The notes beneath the pieces were generated by a model that was not told the origin of the DNA, made no database searches, and saw nothing but the letters and a program-made list of their open reading frames with translations. Below are positions 15,852 through 24,657 of a stretch of 64,000 nt of DNA, piece by piece; position 1 is the first letter of the stretch, and each line of letters opens with the position of its first letter. The DNA is from Pseudoxanthomonas mexicana (GTDB lineage Bacteria; Pseudomonadota; Gammaproteobacteria; Xanthomonadales; Xanthomonadaceae), in NCBI RefSeq assembly GCF_001556105.1, contig NZ_LSIF01000008.1, positions 1 to 64,000 on the forward strand, read 5' to 3'. The translations under genes were made by a program, and so were the position numbers.

Positions 15852-17711
15852 ATGGACCGACCGATGTTCCGATTCTTCGAAACCCGCATCAACCCGTATC
15901 CGAAGGGCGAGCCCACCACGCCGCCGCGGACGCTGCTGCCGTTCCTGCTGCACTACTCGCGCCCCCTGCTGCCCTGGCTGGTGGTGATGTCGGTGCTGAC
16001 CGGCGTGATCTCGGCGCTGGAAATCACCTTCTTCGACTACATGGGCCAGCTGGTCGACTGGATGGGTAGCACGGGCCGCGACAGCTTCATGCAGGTGCAC
16101 GGCGAGAAACTGTTGTGGATGGGCCTGCTGGTGGTGGTCGCCTATCCGCTGCTGGTGCTGGTGCAGTCGCTGGTCATCCACCAGACGATCTTCGGCAACT
16201 ACCCGATGATCGCCCGCTGGCTGTCGCACCGTTACCTGCTGCGGCAGAGCGTCGGCTTCTTCCAGGACGAGTTCGCCGGCCGCATCTCGCAGAAGGTCAT
16301 GCAGACCGCGCTGTCGATCCGCGAGACGGTGATGAAGCTGATGGACGTGTTCGTCTACGTCGTCGTCTACTTCGTCGGCACCGTGGTGCTGGTGGCGCAG
16401 GCCGACATCTGGCTGGTGCTGCCGCTGGTGGTCTGGCTGGTCAGCTACCTGCTGCTGGTGTTCCATTTCGTGCCGCGCCTGCAGACGGTGTCGATGGCGC
16501 AGTCGGACGCGCGCGCGCAGATGACCGGCCGCATCGTCGACAGCTATACCAACATCCAGACCATCAAGCTGTTCGCCCACACCATGCGCGAGCAGGACTA
16601 CGCGCGCAACGCCATGGACGAGTTCATGGTCACCGTGCACGCGCAGATGCGCCTGGTCACCCAGCTGACGGTCGCCCTGCACACGCTCAACGCCTTCCTG
16701 CTGGCCAGCGTGGCGGGCGTGGCGATCTGGGCGTGGCTGCAGTCGTCGATCTCGATGGGCGCGATCGCCGTCGCCATCGCGCTGGTGATGCGTATCCGCT
16801 CGATGTCGGACTGGATCCTGTGGGAAGTGGCCGGCCTGTTCGAGAACATCGGCACGGTCGAGGACGGCATGGGCACGCTGGCGCAGCCGCTGGCCATCGC
16901 CGATGCGAAGGACGCGAAGGACCTCGCCGTCACCCAGGGCGAGATCCGCTTCGACCACGTCCAGTTCCACTACGGTCGCGAGGCCAAGGTGATAGACGAC
17001 CTGTCGCTGGTGATCAAGCCGGGCGAGAAGGTAGGTATCGTCGGCCGCTCCGGCGCGGGCAAGTCGACGCTGGTCAACCTGCTGCTGCGCTTCTACGACG
17101 TGGAAGGCGGGCGCATCCTGATCGACGGCCAGGAGGTTTCGCACGTCACCCAGGAATCGCTGCGCCGGAACATCGGCATGGTCACCCAGGACACGTCGCT
17201 GCTGCACCGCTCGATCCGCGACAACATCCGCTATGGCCGCCCCGACGCGACCGAAGCGGAACTGTTTGAGGCGTCACAGCGCGCGCATGCCGACGACTTC
17301 ATCCAGGGCCTGACCGATGCCAAGGGCCGCAGCGGCTACGACACGCAGGTGGGCGAGCGCGGCGTGAAGCTGTCCGGCGGCCAGCGCCAGCGCGTGGCGA
17401 TCGCCCGCGTGCTGCTGAAGGACGCGCCGATCCTGGTGCTGGACGAAGCGACGTCGGCGCTGGATTCGGAAGTCGAGGCCGCCATCCAGGAGCAGCTGTA
17501 TACGCTGATGGAAGGCAAGACCGTCATCGCCATCGCGCACCGCCTGTCGACGATTGCCGTGCTCGACCGCCTGATCGTGATGGACGGCGGCCGCGTCATC
17601 GAGAGCGGCAGCCATGAAGAGTTGCTGGAACAGGATGGCCTGTATGCGGCGCTGTGGCGTCGCCAGTCCGGCGGCTTCATCGGCGTGGATCTGGAAGACG
17701 CGGACGCGTAA
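15852..17711 (+). CDS. ABC exporter, fused permease and ATPase
   Basis: A 619-residue half-transporter expected to act as a homodimer in the inner membrane. The N-terminal half has about six membrane helices (first at PWLVVMSVLTGVISALEI). The C-terminal ATPase carries Walker A GRSGAGKST, Q-loop MVTQDTSLLHRSIRDNI, signature LSGGQRQRVAIAR, Walker B ILVLDEATSALD and the H-loop AIAHRLSTI. Architecture is that of MsbA-type lipid or multidrug exporters; the substrate is unknown. An alternative start at 15864 removes four residues. It may be co-transcribed with the FMN reductase 39 bp upstream. A palindromic repeat and a terminator follow. Confidence 0.95.
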   Translation: MDRPMFRFFETRINPYPKGEPTTPPRTLLPFLLHYSRPLLPWLVVMSVLTGVISALEITFFDYMGQLVDWMGSTGRDSFMQVHGEKLLWMGLLVVVAYPLLVLVQSLVIHQTIFGNYPMIARWLSHRYLLRQSVGFFQDEFAGRISQKVMQTALSIRETVMKLMDVFVYVVVYFVGTVVLVAQADIWLVLPLVVWLVSYLLLVFHFVPRLQTVSMAQSDARAQMTGRIVDSYTNIQTIKLFAHTMREQDYARNAMDEFMVTVHAQMRLVTQLTVALHTLNAFLLASVAGVAIWAWLQSSISMGAIAVAIALVMRIRSMSDWILWEVAGLFENIGTVEDGMGTLAQPLAIADAKDAKDLAVTQGEIRFDHVQFHYGREAKVIDDLSLVIKPGEKVGIVGRSGAGKSTLVNLLLRFYDVEGGRILIDGQEVSHVTQESLRRNIGMVTQDTSLLHRSIRDNIRYGRPDATEAELFEASQRAHADDFIQGLTDAKGRSGYDTQVGERGVKLSGGQRQRVAIARVLLKDAPILVLDEATSALDSEVEAAIQEQLYTLMEGKTVIAIAHRLSTIAVLDRLIVMDGGRVIESGSHEELLEQDGLYAALWRRQSGGFIGVDLEDADA

Positions 17712-17719
17712 CGATAGAC

Positions 17720-17808
17720 ATAGGGTGGGCCTTGGCCCACCGTCGCCGTGCCGGAGCGCTCGCGATAGATGACATTGCAGTGATGGTGGGCCAAGGCCCA
17801 CCCTGCGA
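17720..17808. repeat. Paired palindromic repeat, copy 1 (REPIN-like)
   Basis: Two palindromes, TAGGGTGGGCCTTGGCCCACC at the left (read as TAGGGTGGGCC then TTGGCCCACC) and GGTGGGCCAAGGCCCACCC at the right, flank about 45 bp of variable sequence. The outer ends are inverted (TAGGG / CCCTGCG). The same architecture recurs at 55634, 56839 and 58571, all between genes. Confidence 0.85.
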
Positions 17809-17824
17809 GGCTTCTCTCGGCATG

Positions 17825-17860
17825 AAAAAAAGCCGCCGGCTACCCGGCGGCTTTTTCTTT
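17825..17860. terminator. Bidirectional intrinsic terminator
   Basis: An eight-base stem (GCCGCCGG / CCGGCGGC) with a short loop, preceded by seven A residues and followed by CTTTTTCTTT. It therefore has a U-tract in both directions and should end both the ABC exporter transcript and the convergent membrane-protein gene that stops at 17873. Confidence 0.93.
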
Positions 17861-17872
17861 GCCATGCAAACT

Positions 17873-18310
17873 TCAGGACAGCCAGTCGCGCGCCTTCGCC
17901 TTGTTGGCGTACCACAGCAGGAACAGCGCGATCACCACCAACACCGCCGGCATCACCAAGCCGACGGGGCCATATGCAGACCATGCGGGTGTCACCACGA
18001 AGGCGCCGATCACCTGCACCAGCAGCGCGACCAGCGACAGCAGGAACATCGTGCTGGCCCAGCGTTTCTTCAGCAGCAGTCCCATCCCGCCCAGCACGCC
18101 GGCGAACACCGCCACCGCGAACGCCACGTTGATCCAGCCCGGCGTCCCTTCGTATACCTGCCGCTGCGGCTCGGTCATCAACGCCAGCTGTTCGCTGGAC
18201 ATGCTCATCTGGATGTACCACATCGCCACGCCGATCAGGTTCCAGACCAGCGCGAACACCGCGATGATCCAATAGCCTACCGAGCGCTTCGTACCTGTCG
18301 TGGTCGTCAT
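17873..18310 (-). CDS. Four-helix integral membrane protein, unknown function
   Basis: A 145-residue protein with four predicted membrane helices (WIIAVFALVWNLIGVAMWYI; GWINVAFAVAVFAGVLGGMGLLL; STMFLLSLVALLVQVIGAFVV; MPAVLVVIALFLLWYANKA) and a short soluble loop after the first. The start at 18310 is chosen over an in-frame ATG 42 bases upstream because the latter adds a Pro/Gly-rich stretch. I do not assign a family. A terminator lies directly after the stop. Confidence 0.8.
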   Translation of the reverse strand: MTTTTGTKRSVGYWIIAVFALVWNLIGVAMWYIQMSMSSEQLALMTEPQRQVYEGTPGWINVAFAVAVFAGVLGGMGLLLKKRWASTMFLLSLVALLVQVIGAFVVTPAWSAYGPVGLVMPAVLVVIALFLLWYANKAKARDWLS

Positions 18311-18394
18311 CTCTCCCCTCCCCAGGGTCATGGTGGAACCGGGAGGGAGCATAGCCCCGCGTGCCGCGATACGGGCGTTACGGTCTGCGCAGCG

Positions 18395-18589
18395 TCAGGC
18401 CTCGTCCTGGCCCCACGCCGCCACGTCGACCGCGCCGTCTTCATCCACGTTTACCCTGACTTCGATGGGCTTGCAGCAGACGTGGCAGTCTTCGACGTAC
18501 TGCTGATCGCCGGCCGAGTCGTCCACCACCAGGGTGATGGTTTCGCCGCAGTACGGGCAGTCGATGTCGGCGGTCGGCAGATGCGCCAT
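18395..18589 (-). CDS. CPxCG-type cysteine-rich small protein
   Basis: A 64-residue protein with CPYCGETITLVVD at the N-terminus and CHVCCKPIEVRV centrally: two Cys pairs forming a probable zinc ribbon. This is the CPXCG cysteine-rich family, of unknown function but common in proteobacteria. Its ATG overlaps the stop codon of the upstream DUF3247-like gene by one base (TGATG), indicating coupled translation. Confidence 0.88.
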   Translation of the reverse strand: MAHLPTADIDCPYCGETITLVVDDSAGDQQYVEDCHVCCKPIEVRVNVDEDGAVDVAAWGQDEA

Positions 18590-18876
18590 CAGGCCGTACC
18601 CAGTGCGGTCACCGTGGCGATGCGGTCCATCCACAGGTAGTGCGCCACCTGCGGGCGGCGCCGATCATCGATGCGAACCACGGCGTTGAAGCCTTCCTGG
18701 CCGTCCGCATCGCGAAACACCTGCACGGCGGGCCGCACCGCAACGGTGCCGGTGATGGTGCCGCCATCGTTGAGGTCGAGCCGCACGACGGCTTCGTCCG
18801 GGAGTTGCTGGATCATCGCCTCCATGCGGGCGATGTCGTCCTGCTGCGTATACAGATGCGGGGGCGCCTCGGTCAT
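18589..18876 (-). CDS. DUF3247-like protein (Sm-like fold)
   Basis: A 95-residue protein (APHLYTQQDDIARMEAMI, then VRLDLNDGGTITGTVAVRP, FNAVVRIDD, AHYLWMDRIATVT). It matches my recollection of DUF3247, a family largely restricted to Xanthomonadaceae, for which a Xanthomonas structure with an Sm-like variant fold was described. RNA binding is suggested only by the fold. It is coupled to the cysteine-rich gene downstream. Confidence 0.7.
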   Translation of the reverse strand: MTEAPPHLYTQQDDIARMEAMIQQLPDEAVVRLDLNDGGTITGTVAVRPAVQVFRDADGQEGFNAVVRIDDRRRPQVAHYLWMDRIATVTALGTA

Positions 18877-18939
18877 GACCGACCTCCGTGCTTGCCTGCG
18901 GTCACGCTACCTCCGCCCCGGTAACAACGCGTGAACGCA

Positions 18940-19617
18940 TCAGCGCAGCAGCCGCAGGACGTCCTCGGCCACCGCTTCCGACGATGCCGGATTCTGTCCT
19001 GTCACCAGTCGGCCATCGGTCACCACATACGACTGCCAGACTGCACCACGCTCGTAGCGCGCGCCGTTCTTCCTGAGTTCGTCCTCCAGCGAGAACGGCA
19101 CGACGCCGGTCAGGCCAACCGCCGCTTCTTCTTCGTTGCTGAATCCGGTCACGCGCTTGTCCTTCACCAGCGGTTCGCCGAGCGCACCGCGCGTGTGGCG
19201 AAACACAGCAGGGCCGTGGCACACCGCTGCGACCGGCTTGCCGGCGGAGAACGCCCGCTCGACCAGACGGATCGAATCCGCATCCTCGGCCAGATCCCAT
19301 AGCGGCCCATGTCCGCCGGGATAGAACACCGCGTCGAAGTCGCTGTCCACCACGTCCTTCAGCCGCTGCGTGGTCGCAAGCGTCGCCAGCGCCTCGGCGT
19401 CCTCGTTGAAGCGCACGGTGGCGGCGGTTTGCGCATCGGGCGCATCGCTCTTCGGGTCCAGCGGCGGCTGGCCGCCCTTCGGTGACGCCAGTACGAGGTC
19501 CGCGCCCGCGTCCTTGAACACGTAGTACGGCGCGGCGAATTCCTCCAGCCAGAACCCGGTCTTGTGCCCGGTCTCGCCGAGGCGGTCGTGCGAGGTCAGC
19601 ACCATCAGGATCTTCAT
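18940..19617 (-). CDS. DJ-1/PfpI superfamily protein (Hsp31-like class I GATase fold)
   Basis: A 225-residue protein of the DJ-1/ThiJ/PfpI fold. The nucleophile elbow reads AVCHGPAVF, and FYPGGHGPLWDL is the glycine-rich loop typical of the Hsp31-like branch with the LTSHDRLGETGHKTGFWLEEF start, in which Glu and His complete the site. Members act as glyoxalase III, deglycase or chaperone. The start at 19617 is supported by AGGAGG-type sequence upstream. It stands alone between two minus-strand genes and was not assigned a substrate. Confidence 0.92.
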   Translation of the reverse strand: MKILMVLTSHDRLGETGHKTGFWLEEFAAPYYVFKDAGADLVLASPKGGQPPLDPKSDAPDAQTAATVRFNEDAEALATLATTQRLKDVVDSDFDAVFYPGGHGPLWDLAEDADSIRLVERAFSAGKPVAAVCHGPAVFRHTRGALGEPLVKDKRVTGFSNEEEAAVGLTGVVPFSLEDELRKNGARYERGAVWQSYVVTDGRLVTGQNPASSEAVAEDVLRLLR

Positions 19618-19677
19618 CGGCGGCTCCTCCTGTCGAAGCCGCCACCCTAGCGATGCCCGCGATAAGACCGGGTGATA

Positions 19678-20586
19678 TCAGTCCTGCTTCTTGACCGCGT
19701 GGCCGCCGAATTCGTTGCGCATCGCCGACAGCAGCTTGTCGGCGTAGGAATCGTGTTCGCGCGACCGCAGGCGTTCCAGCAGCGACATCGTGATGACGGG
19801 CGCCGACACGTCCAGGTCGATCGCCTCGGCCACGGTCCAGCGGCCCTCGCCGGAATCCGGGACGTACGGCGCGAGGCCGGCCATGTCCGGGTTCTTGTTC
19901 AACGCATTGGCGGTCAGGTCCAGCAGCCACGAACGTACCACGCTGCCGTGGCGCCAGATCTCCGCGAGCGCGCCCAGGTCGAAGTCCATCGCCTCCTTCT
20001 TCTTCAGGATGGCGAAGCCCTCGGCGTAGGCCTGCATCATTCCGTACTCGATGCCGTTGTGGATCATCTTGGCGAAGTGGCCCGCGCCGCTCGGCCCCAC
20101 GTGGCCCCAGCCCGTCTCCGGCGTCGGCGCCAGCGTGGCGAACACCGGGCGCATCGTGTCCACGGCATCGGCGTCGCCACCGATCATCAGGCTGTAGCCC
20201 TCGGCCAGGCCCCACACGCCACCGCTGGTGCCACAGTCGACGTAGCGGATGCCGGCGTCGGCCAGCTCGTCCGCGCGCCGCTGGCTGTCCTTGTAGTTGG
20301 AATTGCCGCCGTCGATGACGATGTCGCCGGCCGACAGCAGTGGGCGCAGCTGGGCCAGCGTGTCGTCGACCACCTGCCCGGCCGGCACCATCAGCCACAC
20401 CACGCGCGGCGACGGCAGCGCGGAGACCGCATTCTGCAGGTTCGCGTGCGGGACGATGCCGCGCGCTTCGGCCTGCTGGCGGGCCGCGTCGCCCGGGTCG
20501 TAGCCGCGCACGGCGTGCCCGCCGCGCACCAGCCGTTCGGCCATGTTGGCGCCCATGCGCCCCAACCCGATCATTGCCAGTTCCAT
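19678..20586 (-). CDS. gnd: 6-phosphogluconate dehydrogenase, decarboxylating (short form)
   Basis: A 302-residue enzyme of the short, YqeC/Gnd-like class, converting 6-phosphogluconate to ribulose 5-phosphate. Visible: nucleotide-binding MIGLGRMGANMAERL, substrate motifs IDGGNSNYKDS and CGTSGGVWGLAEGYSLMIGG, and the catalytic Lys region HFAKMIHNGIEYGMMQAYAEG. The long form has about 470 residues; this form is typical of NAD-preferring enzymes. The start at 20586 places the Rossmann loop at residue 5. No other pentose-phosphate gene is adjacent. Confidence 0.94.
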   Translation of the reverse strand: MELAMIGLGRMGANMAERLVRGGHAVRGYDPGDAARQQAEARGIVPHANLQNAVSALPSPRVVWLMVPAGQVVDDTLAQLRPLLSAGDIVIDGGNSNYKDSQRRADELADAGIRYVDCGTSGGVWGLAEGYSLMIGGDADAVDTMRPVFATLAPTPETGWGHVGPSGAGHFAKMIHNGIEYGMMQAYAEGFAILKKKEAMDFDLGALAEIWRHGSVVRSWLLDLTANALNKNPDMAGLAPYVPDSGEGRWTVAEAIDLDVSAPVITMSLLERLRSREHDSYADKLLSAMRNEFGGHAVKKQD

Positions 20587-20685
20587 GTGTACTCCCGTGG
20601 ATTCAAATCGAAGAAGAACGTGGGCGCCATTGTCCGCCACCGGGCGTAGGCGTGCGTGCAGGCGCGTGCGCGAACAGGCCACGCG

Positions 20686-21384
20686 TCACGCGGTGGTCAG
20701 CCAGTCGCGCAGCACCGCCGCGGTTTCCTGCGGCACTTCCATCGGCGGCAGGTGGCCGCACTGCGCGAATACGTGCAGCCGCGCGCCGGGAATGCGTTCG
20801 TGCATCAGCCGGGTCTCCTCCGGCAGCGTCATGCGATCGTCCTCGCCAACGCCGAGCAAAGTCGGCACCGCGATGGTGGGCAGCAGCGGTTCCGAATCCG
20901 GACGCTCGATGATGGCCCGCTGCTGGCGCAGGAATGCCTGCAGGCCCACGCGCTGCGCCATCGCCATGACCTCCTCGCCCACCGCACTGTCCACGCGGCT
21001 GTCATGCACCAGCTGCGGCAGCAGCTTGCGGGTGACGCCGGCGAAGCGGCCGGCTTCCGCCATGGCCAGCCCTGCTTGCCGCACCAGCCTCCGCTTGGGC
21101 GGGTCCAGCCGCGCGCTGGTGTCCAGCAGCGCGAGCTTCGCCACGCGTTGCGGTGCCTGGCGCAGGATCTCGAATGCCACATATCCGCCCATCGATAGCG
21201 CCGCCAGCGCGAACACCGGCGGTGCCGACGCCAGGACCCGCGCCGCCATGCCGGCTACAGTGTCGTCGCGGGTCAGGTCGGCCTGCTGCACGGTCGCGAC
21301 ATCGGCCAGCGCCGTGGCAGGATCGCGCCACAGGCGCGCGTCGCACAGCAGGCCGGGCAGCAGGAGCAGGGGGAGCGACGCCAT
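20686..21384 (-). CDS. Alpha/beta hydrolase
   Basis: A 232-residue alpha/beta-hydrolase fold protein, probably cytoplasmic. It starts LPLLLLPGLLCDARLWRD (oxyanion region), has the nucleophile elbow ALSMGGYVAFEIL, an acidic residue at VGEDDRMTLP, and the catalytic histidine in FAQCGHLPPMEVP. The architecture is close to small esterases and proline iminopeptidase-like hydrolases; the substrate is unknown. It is divergent from the epimerase gene at 21501. Confidence 0.9.
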   Translation of the reverse strand: MASLPLLLLPGLLCDARLWRDPATALADVATVQQADLTRDDTVAGMAARVLASAPPVFALAALSMGGYVAFEILRQAPQRVAKLALLDTSARLDPPKRRLVRQAGLAMAEAGRFAGVTRKLLPQLVHDSRVDSAVGEEVMAMAQRVGLQAFLRQQRAIIERPDSEPLLPTIAVPTLLGVGEDDRMTLPEETRLMHERIPGARLHVFAQCGHLPPMEVPQETAAVLRDWLTTA

Positions 21385-21500
21385 GTGCGTAGTGTAGTAG
21401 CCCGACTCCCGACTGACCGGCGGTCGTCGCCCACGGTCCGTTCCACATCCGCAACACGCCGACGCACGTAAGCTCGTCCTCGTTCCCCACGAGGCGCCCC

Positions 21501-22388
21501 ATGCATGTCCTGATCACCGGCGGCACCGGCTTCATCGGCCACGCCCTGTGCGACCACCTGCTGCAGGCCGGCCACACGCCGACCGTGCTGACGCGCGATA
21601 CCGGTGCCGCCCGCACGCGGTTGCCCGCCGCCGCGCGTGTGCTGGCGAGTCTGGACCAGGCGCGCGACGTGGAGGCGGTGGTCAACCTGGCGGGCGAACC
21701 GCTGATGGCCGGCCGCTGGAATGGGACGCGCAAGGCCGAGTTCCGCCGCTCGCGCCTGGAGACGACGCAGGCGCTGATCGCCTGGATGGCGCGGCAGTCG
21801 GTGCGCCCGCGCGTGCTGGTTTCTGGCTCGGCGATCGGCTACTACGGTCCGCGTGACGCTGAGGCGCTGGACGAATCCGCGGCACCTGGCGACGACTTCG
21901 CCGCGCAGCTGTGCCGCGACTGGGAGACCGCGGCGATGCAGGCCGAGGGCCTGGACGTACGCACCTGCCGCGTACGCATCGGCATCGTGCTGGGCGCCGA
22001 CGGGGGCGCGCTGGCGAAGATGCTGCCGCCGTTCCGCCTGTGCGCGGGCGGTCCGATGGGCGACGGCCGCCAATGGATGAGCTGGGTCCACCGCGACGAC
22101 CTGGTGCGGATGATCGCGTGGCTGCTGGACACCGACCGTGCGGGCGGCGCCTACAACGGCACCGCGCCGGCACCGGTGACCAACCGCGACTTCGCACGTG
22201 CGCTGGGCAGGGCCCTGCACCGCCCCACCGTGCTGCCGACGCCGGCCTTCGTGCTGAAGGCGGGGTTCGGCGAGATGGCGCAGCTGTTGCTCACCGGCCA
22301 GCGCGTGCTGCCGGCGCACGCGCTGGCGGAAGGATTCGAATTCGGATTTCCTACGCTGGAAGCGGCACTGACGGACCTGCTTCGATAG
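21501..22388 (+). CDS. TIGR01777-type NAD-dependent epimerase/oxidoreductase (YfcH-like)
   Basis: A 295-residue extended SDR. The N-terminus MHVLITGGTGFIGHALCDHL is the cofactor loop; VVNLAGEPLMAGRWNGTRKAEFRRSRLETTQAL is characteristic of YfcH/TIGR01777, as is GSAIGYYGPRD and the C-terminal AFVLKAGFGEMAQLLLTGQRVLPAHALAEGF. The physiological reaction is not known. The start codon follows GAGGCGCCCC with a modest ribosome site. Confidence 0.94.
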   Translation: MHVLITGGTGFIGHALCDHLLQAGHTPTVLTRDTGAARTRLPAAARVLASLDQARDVEAVVNLAGEPLMAGRWNGTRKAEFRRSRLETTQALIAWMARQSVRPRVLVSGSAIGYYGPRDAEALDESAAPGDDFAAQLCRDWETAAMQAEGLDVRTCRVRIGIVLGADGGALAKMLPPFRLCAGGPMGDGRQWMSWVHRDDLVRMIAWLLDTDRAGGAYNGTAPAPVTNRDFARALGRALHRPTVLPTPAFVLKAGFGEMAQLLLTGQRVLPAHALAEGFEFGFPTLEAALTDLLR

Positions 22389-22470
22389 TGCTCCTCCACG
22401 TATCCTGATCGCCACGCACGACCTGCCCTCATGGCGTCCCTCGAACCCTACCGCCCGGAAGGTGCCACTG

Positions 22471-22806
22471 CGCTACCGCGGCCGCTAGGACCAGCTGCTG
22501 ATCCGTCGCGGACTGGACGCGCATTGCCACGCTGTATGCCGCGCTGGCACAAGTTTCGCCATCGCCCGTCGTCGAGCTGAACCGGGCCGTTGCGGTATCG
22601 GTGGCGACCGGCCCGGCCAGTGCCCTGCCGCTGGTGGATATCTTGCTCGACGAGCCGGCGACGAAGCAGTACCACCCGGCGTGCGCGGCGACCTGCTGAT
22701 CAAGCTGGATCGCCGCGATGAGGCACGCGTGGAGTTCGAGCGCGCCACTACGCCGACGCGCAACGAACGCGAGCAGGGCTTGTTGCTGGCGCGCTCGATT
22801 GCGTGA
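22471..22806 (+). pseudogene. Remnant of an ECF42-type (DUF6596) RNA polymerase sigma factor
   Basis: No intact frame crosses this region, yet its pieces read as the C-terminal half of the ECF sigma factors that carry a TPR-like DUF6596 extension. DQLLIRRGLD at 22489-22518 follows a stop at a position usually Trp (TAG for TGG). DWTRIATLYAALAQVSPSP and VVELNRAVAVSVATGPASALP run in frame from 22511 to 22680, then the frame shifts and VRGDLLIKLDRRDEARVEFERA continues to the stop at 22804-22806. The sigma domains 2 and 4 that should lie upstream are missing. Nonsense mutation, frameshifts and deletion together mark it as decayed. Confidence 0.75.
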
Positions 22807-22848
22807 CCGACTGATGCGTTGCAGACCGGTCGCGCGCGCAAGCTTCGT

Positions 22849-23367
22849 TCAGGCGCCAGGCCCCAGGTAGTCGAGCTTGCCCAGCGGCACGCCGCTGTGC
22901 CTCAGGATCGCGTAAGCGGTGGTGACGTGGAAGAACAGGTTTGGCAACGCAAAGCCGAACAGGTAGCCCCGACCGTCGAAATACAGCTCACCACGGGCGC
23001 GCGTGGACAGGGTCACCGTCCGCGACTCGCTGCCTTGCAGCGCCGCGTCGTCGAATGTCTTCAGGTAGTCGGCAACGGCATCGAGACGCGCATACAGCTC
23101 GTCGAACGTGGTTTCCGCATCCTCGAAGCGCGGCGACTCGACGCCCGCCAAGCGCGCCGCGCTGAATTTCGCCGTGTCGGTCGCGATCTGCACCTGTTTG
23201 ACCAGCGGCAGCATGTCGTCATACAGACGCCCTTGCAGCAGCAGGCTAGGATCATCGCCGCGTTCACGGGCGTGGGACTCGCCTTTCGCCAGGACGTGGC
23301 GCAGGTTCTGCAGCGCGCGCAGGAAGACGGGAATGGAGGCTTGATACATCGTCAGCGGAGCGGTCAT
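22849..23367 (-). CDS. DUF1993 domain-containing protein
   Basis: A 172-residue protein matching the DUF1993 family, whose members have a DinB-like four-helix bundle. Typical segments: MYQASIPVFLRALQNL at the N-terminus, RLYDDMLPLVKQVQIATDTAKFSAARLAGVE, and LPNLFFHVTTAYAILRHSGVPLGKLDYLG at the end. Function is unknown. The start at 23367 is set by AGGAGG six bases upstream; 11 codons of open frame before it lack family support. Confidence 0.88.
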   Translation of the reverse strand: MTAPLTMYQASIPVFLRALQNLRHVLAKGESHARERGDDPSLLLQGRLYDDMLPLVKQVQIATDTAKFSAARLAGVESPRFEDAETTFDELYARLDAVADYLKTFDDAALQGSESRTVTLSTRARGELYFDGRGYLFGFALPNLFFHVTTAYAILRHSGVPLGKLDYLGPGA

Positions 23368-23541
23368 GGCAGACCTCCTGGAAGTGATGAGCGAAAGCAT
23401 AGTCGCGGGCGTGCGTGATGATTAGCGGTACATCCCGGGAGAGTGCATCCCATCGCTCCGACGGACGGACTGCTTCCAGGATGTGGCGTGGTGGTGCTCA
23501 GACTGAGGTAGGATCGGCGGCCACCCGCCTTCGAGTCGCCC

Positions 23542-24060
23542 GTGACCACCTGGACCGACCTGCTTCGCGACATCCCCGATTTCCCGAAACCCGGCATCCT
23601 GTTCAAGGACATCACGCCGGTGCTGGCGGATGCGGCAGGATTTGCGGAGGCCATCGCTGCGATGGCGGCGCCGTGGCGCAACGACGCCATCGATGCGGTC
23701 GTGGGCGTGGAAGCCCGCGGCTTCATTCTAGGTGCGGCGCTGGCGCGTGAACTCAACGTGGGTTTCGTACCGGTGCGCAAGCCGGGCAAGCTGCCAGGAC
23801 GCACGTTGTCACTCGACTACGGACTGGAGTACGGACGCGACCGCCTCGAGATCCATACCGATGCGATGCCGGCAGGTGCGCGCGTAATCGTCATCGATGA
23901 TGTCCTCGCCACGGGCGGCACGCTAAAGGCGGCCGTGCAATTGGTCGAACAGCAAGGCGCGCTCGTGGTCGGTACCGGCGTATTGGTGGAGCTCGGCTTC
24001 CTTGGTGCCCGCGCCGCCTGGGAGCACCCCGCGCCGCTACACGCATCAGCCGTGTACTGA
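23542..24060 (+). CDS. apt: Adenine phosphoribosyltransferase
   Basis: A 172-residue purine-salvage enzyme making AMP from adenine and PRPP. The family N-terminus [16 protein letters not shown] is present, [15 protein letters not shown] and [10 protein letters not shown] follow, and the PRPP-binding motif is [13 protein letters not shown]. Length is normal. The start is GTG, chosen because it directly precedes [14 protein letters not shown]. Transcribed alone between minus-strand neighbours. Confidence 0.96.
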   Translation: MTTWTDLLRDIPDFPKPGILFKDITPVLADAAGFAEAIAAMAAPWRNDAIDAVVGVEARGFILGAALARELNVGFVPVRKPGKLPGRTLSLDYGLEYGRDRLEIHTDAMPAGARVIVIDDVLATGGTLKAAVQLVEQQGALVVGTGVLVELGFLGARAAWEHPAPLHASAVY

Positions 24061-24095
24061 CCTGCCGGCGACGCCGGTCATTACCTCGCGATGCA

Positions 24096-24302
24096 TCACT
24101 CGGCGATGCGGGTGACGTAGGCGCCGGTGCCGATGATCTGGAAGGTGTCGTTGTCGATGCGGCGCACGTGGCTTCCGTCTTCCAGAACATAGGTCGTAGC
24201 GGATGCGGCGTCACGATGGGTTGGATCGACCGCATCACGATTCACCTGGATAAGGCAGCGGCGACCCGAAGCGTCCTCGGCGGTGAAGACATGGGTGGAC
24301 AT
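24096..24302 (-). CDS. Small hypothetical protein
   Basis: A 68-residue protein (FTAEDASGRRCLIQVNRDAVD, then YVLEDGSHVRRIDNDTFQIIGTGAYVTRI) that reads as a small all-beta domain. It has AGGAGG a few bases before the ATG and normal codon use, so it is probably expressed. No family is recognised. The end pattern DxxxFxIxxTGAYVTR is reminiscent of small KTSC/SH3-like proteins in related genomes, which is only an impression. Confidence 0.65.
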   Translation of the reverse strand: MSTHVFTAEDASGRRCLIQVNRDAVDPTHRDAASATTYVLEDGSHVRRIDNDTFQIIGTGAYVTRIAE

Positions 24303-24657
24303 ATGACCTCCTGCGCAGGAGCAAGGTCATTCGAGAATAGGCCCGTACGTGTTAAGTCCACCGAAGCGGTTCGTCAGCAAACCGTAGGCATCCCGGAAAG
24401 AAGAGGGGGAGGCATTGCACCTCCCCCTCGAGCGCCTGAGCGCGAAGCCGGCCACGTGTCGGGCGTGGACGGCCATGGGTACGCTCCTGGGGTTGGAGCG
24501 GCCCACCTAACCGTCGACGGGGGAACGTCGACGGATAGCGGGGCGCGAGGTGGACGGTGACGGAGTGTGTGTCGCTTCCGGTACCGAACCTCGCCGCGTG
24601 TTCTGCGGAAATCTTCCTATCCCTTTCGCGCCGCGAGGCGTACGACAGGACATCGCC
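24303..24657. other. Non-coding stretch with two perfect hairpins
   Basis: No convincing gene here. It holds a perfect 10-bp stem with a seven-base loop (GAGGGGGAGG at 24403-24412 against CCTCCCCCTC at 24420-24429) and a perfect 9-bp stem with a six-base loop (CCGTCGACG at 24512-24520 against CGTCGACGG at 24527-24535). Neither has a T-tract. The stretch lies downstream of the transposase-type gene at 24658 and upstream of the small gene ending transcription at 24302, both on the minus strand. Confidence 0.6.

Noticed and set aside
14712..17207. 831-codon open frame on the minus strand
   Set aside because: It runs opposite the ABC exporter, FMN reductase and soxR genes and has the His/Arg/Gln-rich composition of an antisense frame.
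24403..24429. Intrinsic terminator
   Set aside because: Stem and loop are good but no T-tract follows in either direction.
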